Positions 25,519 through 33,068 of a stretch of DNA of 64,000 bases are shown here, one piece after another. How positions within the stretch are numbered: position 1 is the stretch's first letter; each line of letters starts with the position of its first letter. The translations under genes were made by a program, and so were the position numbers. The notes below the pieces were generated by a model. The model worked only from the letters and a program-made list of their open reading frames with translations. It was not told the DNA's origin and searched no databases. This DNA is from Volucribacter amazonae (GTDB lineage Bacteria > Pseudomonadota > Gammaproteobacteria > Enterobacterales > Pasteurellaceae), in the NCBI RefSeq assembly GCF_029783845.1, contig NZ_LWID01000001.1, positions 1,054,001 through 1,118,000 on the forward strand, written 5' to 3'.

Positions 25519-26007
25519 CGTTTTTTCCTTATTTGATTGTTGTGAAGCGGCAATGGCTTCGTGCAGTTGATGCAAAGCAGGGCGGTTAGTGAGTGCCGCA
25601 TTAATGACTTGCACCACCGCACCATCTTGTGCAGGTAAGAAATAAGGCGAAATATAGCGATATTCTTTGGCTTTGATATGTTGTTGGGCTTTTTCTGTCC
25701 ATTCCACATCAGCAAATAAGCCCTCGCCATCAATATATTCCGCTTGGATAATCCAACCAGCAGCAGGATTGCCTTGCCCGTTTGTCTGAATAAAAAGTGT
25801 TTGGTGTTCGTAATCAATCATTGGCTTAACTTGAGCGAGATTAATTTGCTCGGCAAGTTGATAGCCATTGGTTTCATCTACATACCAGCCTCCTAATTCT
25901 TTGCCACGCCCATCAATGGCAGTAAAACGCCCGTAAGGAAATAACTGAATACGACCGTTACTTTGTTCTTTTAAGGCAAAACTGCAAGCGATAGGGGATA
26001 ATGTCAT
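24982..26007 (-). CDS. Head maturation protease/scaffold (Mu gpI)
   Basis: The 341-aa protein combines an N-terminal protease domain (QLFPYGRFTAIDGRGKELGGWYVDE, IDYEHQTLF, YRYISPYFL) with a helical C-terminal scaffold. MIDYEHQT holds the presumed catalytic His. As in Mu, an internal start should yield the scaffold alone. Confidence 0.87.
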   Translation of the reverse strand: MTLSPIACSFALKEQSNGRIQLFPYGRFTAIDGRGKELGGWYVDETNGYQLAEQINLAQVKPMIDYEHQTLFIQTNGQGNPAAGWIIQAEYIDGEGLFADVEWTEKAQQHIKAKEYRYISPYFLPAQDGAVVQVINAALTNRPALHQLHEAIAASQQSNKEKTMLALLRDLFGLPQASEDEIKQKLTALSQAKGEQGIALSDVYSELNKQTALAAQVTAQTHIDLTQYVPLSEMKKVQQELVTLTQSINQDKVNQLVEVALSEGRLLPSQKEWAINLGQKDLQALSDYLAVTTVNPALTSTQTQGKAPEEKAVALSEGEKVAAKALGLTEAEFIQEHYLNK

Positions 26008-26264
26008 TGAAAACTCCTAAACTGTGGTTAGGGTTTTATTGTAGGAAAGGTGAGATGAGAAAAAGCGGGGAAGTACTTCAGCACTTAGGCATAGTCGTTT
26101 ATTTCAAATTAAAACGATTATAAAGGGGCATTAAGGTTATAACCTTTTTTAAAACGTTTTAAACCCCTTTTAAATCTTTTTAAAAAATTTGAAATGATAA
26201 ATGCTACCTTAAACGTAGAAAATCGCTGTATAAGCCATTTAGGGGCATTTTTAGCTATATCGGA

Positions 26265-26732
26265 TTATTGGCTAAGTAAAGAGCGAAAATAGTCTTGCAT
26301 ATCAGCCACCAAATCCGCTTTATCTTGTTCGGTTAATGTTAGAAAAGGACGAGCTGGAATGGTGACAGATTTAACTTGTACAAAACGTTCACCGATTTTA
26401 AATTTTAAATAATTGACCTTTTTCGGTTTAATGGTTCCGCCAAAATGATGAAGTGCGGCATAGAGGACATTTGTGCCAACAATGGCTTCATCATGATTAT
26501 GTTTGGCTTGAATACTGTTTTGCAAATTACCGCTATCAATTAATGGTTTGCCCTCACGATAGGCTAATCCCGCCCATTTAGGGCGACCACTTTCCACAAA
26601 ATTTTGTTGTACAACTGACAACATAGTGCCAGCCAATTTTTGCATTAATGGGGATCGGTTTGTCAGCCCTTGTATGGCTTTGCCTAATTGTTTGGCAATA
26701 CGCTCATCATTATTGACTTCAAGTTCTATCAT
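26265..26732 (-). CDS. Virion morphogenesis protein (Mu gpG)
   Basis: The 155-aa protein shows RIAKQLGKAIQGLTNRSPLMQKLAGTM and PLIDSGNLQNSIQ, then VGTNVLYAALHHFGGTI, typical of phage gpG/tail completion proteins. Its first codons overlap a + strand promoter for the structured RNA upstream. The 257 nt downstream (26008-26264) hold no gene; they are AT-rich with many TTTTAAA runs. Confidence 0.87.
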   Translation of the reverse strand: MIELEVNNDERIAKQLGKAIQGLTNRSPLMQKLAGTMLSVVQQNFVESGRPKWAGLAYREGKPLIDSGNLQNSIQAKHNHDEAIVGTNVLYAALHHFGGTIKPKKVNYLKFKIGERFVQVKSVTIPARPFLTLTEQDKADLVADMQDYFRSLLSQ

Positions 26733-26742
26733 ATTGTAATAT
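26713..26742 (+). promoter_or_regulatory. Candidate promoter of RNA copy 1
   Basis: TTGACT (26713-26718), an 18-nt spacer and TAATAT (26737-26742) predict a start at about 26749, the exact first base of the closing stem. The same elements with the same spacing precede copy 2. Confidence 0.6.
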
Positions 26743-26748
26743 CCTTAT

Positions 26749-26848
26749 GTGGTTAGAAAAGCGATGATAATCTCGAGGATCGCAGGCGGTAAGTTGAAAT
26801 AGTACTTACTTCGATCGTGTGTAGGTGGTTCGAGCCCTACCTAGCCAC
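26749..26848 (+). ncRNA. Structured RNA copy 1: cloverleaf with kissing loops
   Basis: Closing stem GTGGTTAG (26749-26756) with CTAGCCAC (26841-26848), extendable by two pairs. Arm 1 is GCGAT (26761-26765) with ATCGC (26779-26783). Arm 2 is GTAAGT (26789-26794) with ACTTAC (26804-26809), loop TGAAATAGT. Arm 3 is GTAGG (26821-26825) with CCTAC (26836-26840). Loop 1 CTCGAG (26772-26777) can pair with loop 3 TTCGAG (26829-26834), as D and T loops do in tRNA. It is not a tRNA: arm 3 has a 10-nt loop, arm 2 a 9-nt loop, and there is no CCA. G-U pairs at 26748/26849, 26753/26844 and 26777/26829 would be C-A mismatches on the other strand, so the functional RNA is the + strand. A T6 run follows at 26865-26870. 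Confidence 0.72.
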
Positions 26849-26849
26849 G

Positions 26850-26918
26850 TTACCTATCAAAGGCTTTTTTCCATTGTTTATGACTTACTCGTCTGAATTT
26901 GACTTTAACTTCTATCAT
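26850..26918 (-). CDS. Possible 22-aa mini-ORF between the RNA copies
   Basis: Starts M-I-E-V-K-V, echoing the M-I-E-L-E-V of gpG, with the same 14-nt lead-in TATTACAATATGAT region. It is most likely a by-product of duplication of the promoter/RNA unit, which carries the gpG start on its other strand. The first part of the frame is gpG-like and then diverges into a basic tail. The AT-rich lead-in lacks the AAGGA found before gpG. Confidence 0.25.
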   Translation of the reverse strand: MIEVKVKFRRVSHKQWKKAFDR

Positions 26919-26928
26919 ATTGTAATAT
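26899..26928 (+). promoter_or_regulatory. Candidate promoter of RNA copy 2
   Basis: TTGACT (26899-26904), 18-nt spacer and TAATAT (26923-26928) predict a start near 26935, at the beginning of the closing stem of copy 2. Confidence 0.6.
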
Positions 26929-26931
26929 TCT

Positions 26932-27045
26932 ATATACGGTTATTTGAAAAGCGATGATAATCTCCCTGATCGCAGGCGGTAAGTTGAAATAGCACTTACT
27001 TTGATCGTGTGTAGGTGTGGGGAGCCCTACCGAATAACCGTATAT
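26932..27045 (+). ncRNA. Structured RNA copy 2: cloverleaf with kissing loops
   Basis: Same layout as copy 1 but with a different 15-bp closing stem (26932-26946 with 27031-27045, one G-U pair). Arms 1, 2 and 3 lie at 26951-26973, 26979-26999 and 27011-27030 and their stems are identical to copy 1. Loop 1 CTCCCT (26962-26967) pairs with loop 3 GGGGAG (27019-27024). Relative to copy 1 both partners changed at three positions and pairing is kept. The closing stem is followed by TTTTTC and further T-runs, so it may also terminate transcription. Its last 19 nt are antisense to the end of the muF coding sequence. Confidence 0.74.
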
Positions 27046-28301
27046 TTTTCTTTCATTTTTTTCATTTCTACTTCTTTTATTTTACGAAACGATAAAATAA
27101 ATAGTTCTTTCCCACTAATACTTTTAATGATAGTAACAAATCCATTTTTAACAAAATGATATTTGTCTTGTCCATCTCTTACAATGAACTCAGCTTGGTT
27201 AATTATATCTGGTAAAATTGCATAAGATTCTGAAGTAAACCCCTGTCCTTCACGACTATTAAATTGCTTGAGTAATGAGTCATCAGACAGCCATACAGTT
27301 TTAGTTGTGCTATTTAATAACAATTGATCTTGATTTGTTAATACTCCAGCACTAAATTTATATTCTTTGCGTAACTGATTTCTAATAGCAATTAAATTTG
27401 ATGATGACAATTTATCTATCAAACCTAATTGCTGTTTAATTTGTTTAAATTCTTGTTGAAACTGTAAATAATCCAATTTAAAACTGTCGCCTGCCATTTC
27501 TCGCTTGGTAAATTGATAGGCGAGAGGTGTCGGGTAATTGTCTAAATTCGGGCGATAGCTCACTCGTCCTACATTATAATCAAAGCCACGATCAGCCTGA
27601 ATTATTGTACCATTAGGCAATTTATAGCCAGTGGTGTACTCCACGCCATTTTTTAGCTGTCTAGGACTTTGCACAATTAATTGCCCCTCACTGCTTTTCA
27701 CTTCAATCTGTTGCCGTTCAATATCTCGTTGAGCTAAGGCAATCACCGTACAACGACAATTAAAGCCATTAGGTGGATAGAACGTCTGCCAAAAGGGATC
27801 ATCATAACGATAAACTAATCCGTTCATTTGGTTATGGCTTGGGCGAGTGCGTTTATCGCCTACGGCAGTATATTGCCAATAAGGGCGGTTAATCGCATTA
27901 TCTCGTTGTTGTTGATAACGTTGTGCTGAATAGGCTGCTTGGGTATTAGTTTGATAAATAGTGCGTAAACGGCGAGGCGTACCAAAAATTTCCCCTGTTT
28001 TCGGATCAGCAATCACCGCTTTTTTATTAATATTATGTAACCACCCTTTATGCTTCATTTCAGCAAGTAATTCTTGTTGCCATTGGTGAAAAGGCTTGCC
28101 TGCTTGTTGTGCATCAATAAGTGATTGATAAATATCCTTAGTCATCTCAAGTGAAGATAAATTCGCAATGCGAGCCGCTTTGCCTCTGGCACTGGTAAGC
28201 AATGCCACATCATCAACTTGGTCTAAAATGGCTTTTTTATTGCGTAAATAAGCGATAGCCTGTTCTGGGGATAGCCCAAAAGAAAAAGCGGTTTTAGCCA
28301 T
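27027..28301 (-). CDS. MuF head morphogenesis protein with C-terminal nuclease-like (PBECR-type) domain
   Basis: Residues 1-250 are the phage MuF domain (Mu gp30/F): IYQTNTQAAYSAQRY, AVGDKRTRPSHNQMNGLVYRYDDPFWQTFYPPNGFNCRCTV. The last about 128 residues are an added domain with TKTVWLSDDSLLKQF, LPDIINQAEFIV, KYHFVKNGFVTIIKSISGKELFILSF, which resembles the Barnase/EndoU/ColicinE5/RelE-like domains fused to MuF proteins. Such fusions are proposed polymorphic toxins. I chose ATG 28301 (MAKTAFSFG), preceded by GGGAG and overlapping the portal stop by 8 nt; ATG 28328 is the alternative. No immunity protein gene follows; the structured RNAs do. Confidence 0.82.
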   Translation of the reverse strand: MAKTAFSFGLSPEQAIAYLRNKKAILDQVDDVALLTSARGKAARIANLSSLEMTKDIYQSLIDAQQAGKPFHQWQQELLAEMKHKGWLHNINKKAVIADPKTGEIFGTPRRLRTIYQTNTQAAYSAQRYQQQRDNAINRPYWQYTAVGDKRTRPSHNQMNGLVYRYDDPFWQTFYPPNGFNCRCTVIALAQRDIERQQIEVKSSEGQLIVQSPRQLKNGVEYTTGYKLPNGTIIQADRGFDYNVGRVSYRPNLDNYPTPLAYQFTKREMAGDSFKLDYLQFQQEFKQIKQQLGLIDKLSSSNLIAIRNQLRKEYKFSAGVLTNQDQLLLNSTTKTVWLSDDSLLKQFNSREGQGFTSESYAILPDIINQAEFIVRDGQDKYHFVKNGFVTIIKSISGKELFILSFRKIKEVEMKKMKEKYTVIR

Positions 28302-29883
28302 CACTGACTCCCAACAATTCCGCCACAAATAGCCCTTGAGTTAAATAACGCTGATGTTGGCTATCCTCTAAATCAGGATATAACCTTGCTAAGGCTTCTG
28401 CCACTTGTTCATAATCATCACAAGATTGCAATAATGCCACCGCTTGCTTAACCATAGGATCAAGTTGGCGATTAAAATCAATATCGGCAAACGCTTTGTT
28501 TTGCTCCTCATCTAATATCGCCTGTTGTGTTGAAACCTCCTCGTGTGAAAGGGCAATGCCTTTAGGCTGACAACAAGTGCAATGGCTTTGAGATAATGCA
28601 GTAGGCTCAGGTGTTAAGGCTTTAAATTGTAAAATTTCCTCGTCCTCATTTGCCTCTGGAATGCCTAATTTTTCACGCACAAAGCGTTCAGGAATTTTTA
28701 CCCCAATTTCTACTAATTTGGGTAAAGCCTCCGCATATTGATTTAAATCCTCTCGCTCTTTGGTATCAAACTCAAAATAAGGAATACGGGTTGGATCAAT
28801 ATTGGCATTCAAGTTAATTTGCAAATACGGCAAAATAATCTGTTTGGTTAAGGTTTGTGCCAACTGTTTGGCATCACTGACTAACAGATCACGCCGTACT
28901 TCATTATGCACATTGCCCAACGCATTGGTTGAGCTTTTGCCGTCAGCTCCGCTGGTAAGGGTTTGCCCCAAAATCAAGCGAGCAATCGACTTTTCGCACC
29001 AATCCACCATTTGTAAAAAAGGATTATTTTGCCCCGCACTATTCGCCACATTATGCAATTCAACTTGCATGGTTTCTGGCATAATCCCTGCGGCATTATG
29101 CCCAATTTCTGCTAAGGCTCTTAATAGAGTGCGTTTTTCTTCTGCAGTCGCCCCCGCACCAAATTTACCAATACGGATCGGCATCCCATAAAGCTCTAAA
29201 AATTCAGCAAAATCATGTACTGAATAATGCTTAAACATATAAAGCCAAGCAAGGGTACGATATAAGCCTACTCGTGCTAATTGGGTTGAGCGTGATTTAT
29301 GTTGATGAATGACCCAACCAAAAGGCAATAAGGCTTCGCCCATGGGGTTATCTCGGCTTTTTAACAACAAATTATCCTGATCATCTAACCTAAACCAAGA
29401 TTGCGGACGAGGGATAAACTGCTTTGGAATCCATTTGCCATGATATTGTTGCCAAAGGATTTCAAGGGCAGCAAAACCGTGTCCCACACTGTCCATTAAG
29501 TCAATAAGTAAGTCTTCTAAATTAACAAACTGATAAAAAAACTCTTCAATTTCTTGTTGATATTGTTCTTCTTGAGCGGTGGCATTACGTGGGGCAACAA
29601 TTCGCCAATCTAGGGTTAAAATTGCCCGTTTACGAGTTTGAATATTGGCGGCAATATTGCTATCCCGTTCTTCAATATCGCAAAACAGTTCGTGTTGAGC
29701 GGTAATATCCCCACGCTCGGCATCTTCAAAAATGCTTTTTAATTTGCTCGGTGTAATGCGATTGCTGGGGTGATCGGCAATAATTCGCCCTGTACTGGTT
29801 ACCGCTGCCGTTTGTAATTGTTGTGGTGTCGTTAAGGTTTTTTGTGTTTTTTTCTTGTTTTTACTCATCATTAATGTCTCCAA
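28294..29883 (-). CDS. Portal protein (Mu gp29, DUF935)
   Basis: The 529-aa DNA gateway protein has the DUF935 motifs RGDITAQHELFCDIEERDSNIAANIQTRKRAILTLDWRIVAPRNA, GHGFAALEILWQQY and DFAEFLELYGMPIRIGKFGAGAT. A CTCC cysteine cluster near 446 is unusual but not clearly meaningful. It overlaps the terminase stop by 13 nt. Confidence 0.92.
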   Translation of the reverse strand: METLMMSKNKKKTQKTLTTPQQLQTAAVTSTGRIIADHPSNRITPSKLKSIFEDAERGDITAQHELFCDIEERDSNIAANIQTRKRAILTLDWRIVAPRNATAQEEQYQQEIEEFFYQFVNLEDLLIDLMDSVGHGFAALEILWQQYHGKWIPKQFIPRPQSWFRLDDQDNLLLKSRDNPMGEALLPFGWVIHQHKSRSTQLARVGLYRTLAWLYMFKHYSVHDFAEFLELYGMPIRIGKFGAGATAEEKRTLLRALAEIGHNAAGIMPETMQVELHNVANSAGQNNPFLQMVDWCEKSIARLILGQTLTSGADGKSSTNALGNVHNEVRRDLLVSDAKQLAQTLTKQIILPYLQINLNANIDPTRIPYFEFDTKEREDLNQYAEALPKLVEIGVKIPERFVREKLGIPEANEDEEILQFKALTPEPTALSQSHCTCCQPKGIALSHEEVSTQQAILDEEQNKAFADIDFNRQLDPMVKQAVALLQSCDDYEQVAEALARLYPDLEDSQHQRYLTQGLFVAELLGVSDG

Positions 29884-31496
29884 ATACTGCCACCACTTGA
29901 ACCACCAAAGTTATCCTCATCAAGTCCAATCCATTCAATGGGGGCAGATGCACTCACTGCGTGTCGCCATAGCATTTCTAACGCATCTGCCCCATCATCG
30001 TGATCAGCTTTAGGGAAGTGGCGTAATTGGGCAATCAAGGTGCTTTGGCTTTGGTGTAATAAAATTAAACCATTTGCCATATGGGGTTGTAGGCTTTCAA
30101 TCCGTAACATTTTGTCCGTATTTGGCTTTATACCCACCGCTGGCACAGGATAGCCCACTCTGGCAGAGCGTTTAACCAATTCATCTTTTAAAAACTCTTG
30201 AAATTGTATGGTTTCCACAAACCATTGCTGACATTGATATTGCTGATGTAAGCGAATGACATCTTCAATAATCAAATCAGGTAGGCGTTTTTTAATTAAG
30301 GCTTCAATCACATAGAGTTTACCTGTTTGACGATGATAACCACCGATTAAAATCGCTGACGGATCTCGGCTTGCCCCTGCTTTGCCTAAACTGGGATCAA
30401 CCGCACCAAAATAAACTAAATCTTGTGGTAAACTTGTCCAGTATTGAATAGCATTGGCAAACATAGCACTGTCGCTACTAATAGGATCATTTTGATATTC
30501 TGAATCAAAGGTGCTATGCCCATCTCTGGCACGAATTTTCATTAATGTTAGCAAGGGTCTTGCTGCCCAAGAAACTTCCGCCCCTTTATCCATCTCGGCT
30601 TGATGAGATAAATAAAACGCATCGGCAACAGCTTCGCCCTCATTAAGGTAAAGATTTTCCCATTTATCCCATAAAGCCATATTATCTGGCAAACGAATTA
30701 AGGCTTTAAATTTTGCGGTTTGCCATGCTTTAGAAGATAAAGTACGATTTAGTACACTATCATAATGCAAAATCGTCCCAATATAGACAATATCTAATTT
30801 TTCCCCCGCTGCCCCAAGAGGTAATACGGTTTTTTTCAACCAGTCGTGCACCTTATCTCGTTGTTCTACTGAACGTACCTGCTCGTCATTTTCAATATCA
30901 TCTAATACCACTAAATCAGGACGATAAGCCCCATGCCGTAAGCCACGCAGTTTTTTACCTGAGCCCGCTACCTGTACTTTCTGATTGGCTTTAGTCACAA
31001 TAGTTGCCGCTTGCCAAACACGCCCTTGTCCTGCCACTTCAGGAAAATCAATCGCCAATCGTTGATTAAAGGCAAGTTCAACTTTAATGGCTTCTAACAT
31101 CGGATAGGCTTGGTCGATACTGTCCATTATAATCAAAACATATTTTTTCTGCTGGATAATTAAACAGTACAAGGTAAACAACTGTGATACCAAGGTAGAT
31201 TTCGCCTCGCCACGTGGTGCGGCAGTGGCTAAAAGCACTGATTCTATTTTTTGCAATAAGGTTGGCAAGGTGGCAAACAAATAATGATGTAATGCCGAGC
31301 GAGCAGGCGAACGTACATAATGGGGAAAATATTCACTGACAAAAAACTCAAATCCAGACACAGGATCAAACACCTGCTTACGCCGTTTAGCAATGGCGTC
31401 AAGGCTATCGTCCCAACCATTAAAGCTTGCCTCTAATTTTTGTCGTAAACTATCCGCATAAGCGGCAAGTTCCGCTAAAAACTCCTTGCTTTTCAT
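29871..31496 (-). CDS. Terminase large subunit (Mu gp28)
   Basis: The 541-aa packaging ATPase/nuclease shows AAPRGEAKSTL (Walker A) near 91-101, VVLDDIEND (Walker B) near 194-202, and nuclease acids in FGAVDPSLGKAG near 359 and HDDGADALEML near the C-terminus. The start coincides with the end of the preceding gene. Confidence 0.92.
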   Translation of the reverse strand: MKSKEFLAELAAYADSLRQKLEASFNGWDDSLDAIAKRRKQVFDPVSGFEFFVSEYFPHYVRSPARSALHHYLFATLPTLLQKIESVLLATAAPRGEAKSTLVSQLFTLYCLIIQQKKYVLIIMDSIDQAYPMLEAIKVELAFNQRLAIDFPEVAGQGRVWQAATIVTKANQKVQVAGSGKKLRGLRHGAYRPDLVVLDDIENDEQVRSVEQRDKVHDWLKKTVLPLGAAGEKLDIVYIGTILHYDSVLNRTLSSKAWQTAKFKALIRLPDNMALWDKWENLYLNEGEAVADAFYLSHQAEMDKGAEVSWAARPLLTLMKIRARDGHSTFDSEYQNDPISSDSAMFANAIQYWTSLPQDLVYFGAVDPSLGKAGASRDPSAILIGGYHRQTGKLYVIEALIKKRLPDLIIEDVIRLHQQYQCQQWFVETIQFQEFLKDELVKRSARVGYPVPAVGIKPNTDKMLRIESLQPHMANGLILLHQSQSTLIAQLRHFPKADHDDGADALEMLWRHAVSASAPIEWIGLDEDNFGGSSGGSIWRH

Positions 31497-31996
31497 TATT
31501 TAAATTCCTGTTCAAGTACTGCACCAAAATCCGTTAATAACGCTAAAAATGCTTCTAATAATTGCGGTTTGTGTTGTTGAATATATTCACCTAGCAACTT
31601 AACCGTTTTCATAGCACAAGCTAATTCCGACACTTCAGGCATAATTTTGCGACTGGCAGCCGTCATTTTGGTAAAACTATCGCCTAAGCCACTTAATAAC
31701 ACCGCTTTATCTTTCACAGACATTTCGTTATCGGCTTTTAGTTCTTCCATCACATTACCGAAATAAAGCACAAAGGCGGTTAATAAGCCACGTGCTACAT
31801 CTTCAACCTTGCCCCCTGACAACGTATGTGCCTCACGTACCTTATCCCAATCATCGCCTTGTTGCTCCGCCTGTTTTTTCCAACGGCGAGCGGTGGCAAA
31901 AGATACCCCTGCTTTTTCGGCAGATTGTTCAAGAGGCAGTAAATCAAACACATAATAACGGCGCACAAAGGCTCGGGTTTTGCTGTCATGTGCCAT
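31496..31996 (-). CDS. Small terminase-like protein (DUF1804)
   Basis: The 166-aa protein has an N-terminal HTH (AFVRRYYVFDLLPLEQSAEKAGVSFATARRWKKQA), as expected for a DNA-recognising packaging subunit, followed by helices. It precedes the large terminase directly. I recall this family as DUF1804 from Haemophilus Mu-like phages. Confidence 0.75.
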   Translation of the reverse strand: MAHDSKTRAFVRRYYVFDLLPLEQSAEKAGVSFATARRWKKQAEQQGDDWDKVREAHTLSGGKVEDVARGLLTAFVLYFGNVMEELKADNEMSVKDKAVLLSGLGDSFTKMTAASRKIMPEVSELACAMKTVKLLGEYIQQHKPQLLEAFLALLTDFGAVLEQEFK

Positions 31997-31998
31997 CT

Positions 31999-32226
31999 TT
32001 ATTGCCCCAAACTCGCTTTGATAATCTCAATACCAATCGCCGTAATCGCTCCCCCTAAGCCACCTGCAGCAACCGCTTTAATGCCCAATTTATCCATACG
32101 TTTTTCTAACTCAAATAAACGGCTATCTAAACTTTCTACCCGTTCGCCTAAGCGGTCAATTTTGCTATTGGCGGCTCGGGTTAATGCTAAAATTTCATCA
32201 AGTTTGTCATTTTGTTCTTTATTCAT
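31999..32226 (-). CDS. Small coiled-coil/membrane protein, 75 aa
   Basis: An N-terminal helical coiled coil (residues 1-46) is followed by one hydrophobic segment AVAAGGLGGAITAIGIEII near the C-terminus. It is translationally coupled to the next gene (4-nt overlap). It could be a holin partner or antiholin; the family is not recognised. Confidence 0.65.
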   Translation of the reverse strand: MNKEQNDKLDEILALTRAANSKIDRLGERVESLDSRLFELEKRMDKLGIKAVAAGGLGGAITAIGIEIIKASLGQ

Positions 32227-32477
32227 TTATCTGCCTTTTTATCTAATTTTTGGTTAATCGCCCGTAACTCCGTGCGAATTTCTCGCAAAATATCATCACT
32301 ATGCTTGGCATTTAGCTGAGCCATTTCTTTGCTTTGATAGTTCTCTTTTATCTGATTACATTCCGATTTCAGCTCTTTAATTTCTTCTTTCACTGAACGC
32401 AACCAAAAGCCCACAAAGGTAACGGCGATGGAAACCACGCCATTAAATAGCCATTCGCCACTAATCGCTAGGTTCAT
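32223..32477 (-). CDS. Small membrane protein with coiled coil (gp25/DUF2730-like), 84 aa
   Basis: An N-terminal hydrophobic segment (GEWLFNGVVSIAVTFVGFWL) is followed by a charged coiled coil to the end. This pattern is found in Mu-like phages just before the terminase genes. It overlaps the o-spanin gene by 17 nt. Function unknown; a lysis-related role is possible. Confidence 0.62.
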   Translation of the reverse strand: MNLAISGEWLFNGVVSIAVTFVGFWLRSVKEEIKELKSECNQIKENYQSKEMAQLNAKHSDDILREIRTELRAINQKLDKKADK

Positions 32478-32679
32478 GACATACCTCCAGATAAGTTTGG
32501 TTATGGCTTAATACCTGCCGTTTGGTTTCCGTCGTGTCTTTTGAACTCACATAAATCAAACCAAAGGCACTACAACCACTAATCTGAACGTAAGGTGCCT
32601 TGCTCTCGCAACTGGCGATCAATATCATCATCAGACAAAGTGCGGTGCTTTTTCGCAATTTTTTTCGCAAGTTTGGCAT
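32461..32679 (-). CDS. Rz1-like outer membrane spanin lipoprotein, 72 aa
   Basis: The N-terminus is a lipoprotein signal peptide (RKSTALCLMMILIASC, lipobox IASC with the lipid cysteine near 24). It starts inside the preceding spanin gene in another frame, the nested Rz/Rz1 layout. Family knowledge: o-spanins join with i-spanins to fuse inner and outer membranes at lysis. Confidence 0.72.
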   Translation of the reverse strand: MPNLRKKLRKSTALCLMMILIASCESKAPYVQISGCSAFGLIYVSSKDTTETKRQVLSHNQTYLEVCHEPSD

Positions 32680-32833
32680 TTTTTAACTCCTTATTGAGTG
32701 TGGCAGCCTCTGCTTTAATTTGGTTTAAGGCTTGTTGTTGTTTTTGAAGTTGGCGAGTGAGCGAGCCTATTTTCCAATAGGCAAAGCCTGCTAAACCGCC
32801 TAACAGTAAAATCCCTGTTAATAGCATATTCAT
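32579..32833 (-). CDS. Rz-like inner membrane spanin (DUF2681), 84 aa
   Basis: One N-terminal membrane segment (LLTGILLLGGLAGFAYW) and a long periplasmic coiled coil rich in Lys/Gln. Rz1 is nested in its 3' part. This is the i-spanin pattern. Confidence 0.72.
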   Translation of the reverse strand: MNMLLTGILLLGGLAGFAYWKIGSLTRQLQKQQQALNQIKAEAATLNKELKNAKLAKKIAKKHRTLSDDDIDRQLREQGTLRSD

Positions 32834-33051
32834 GATTTTTCTCCTCGGTTAAGGGCATTGGCAAAGCCTTTGGTGGCAACACCCCCGCCACAGAAAATGG
32901 CAAAGGTCATAAAGAGTTCTGGTACATAAGCTCGATCAAGCCACACACAGAACACTAAAATCCCTGCCATTAATAACGCCCCAAAAAATTGGATAAAGCC
33001 TGTGGTTGATAAACGTCCGTTATCATTGGTAAATAATTCTTGGATTTTCAA
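32830..33051 (-). CDS. Putative holin (DUF2644-like), 73 aa
   Basis: Two hydrophobic segments, FIQFFGALLMAGILVFCVW and ELFMTFAIFCGGGVATKGF, with short charged ends. Located between lytic amidase/methylase and spanins, this is the most likely holin, releasing the endolysin by forming holes in the inner membrane. Confidence 0.62.
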   Translation of the reverse strand: MKIQELFTNDNGRLSTTGFIQFFGALLMAGILVFCVWLDRAYVPELFMTFAIFCGGGVATKGFANALNRGEKS

Positions 33052-33068
33052 GTCATTCTCCTCTCAAA

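Noticed and set aside
26092..26125. MITE end-to-end remnant in the phage (ATAGTCGTTT ... AAACGATTAT)
   Set aside because: It has a palindrome like the MITE termini but no interior; too short to support.
26749..26848. tRNA gene (T-arm-like GGTTCGAGCC and 8-bp acceptor-like stem)
   Set aside because: The third arm has a 10-nt loop, the anticodon-like loop has 9 nt, spacing of conserved tRNA bases is wrong, there is no CCA, and the sister copy lacks the TTCGA motif while keeping the loop-loop pairing.
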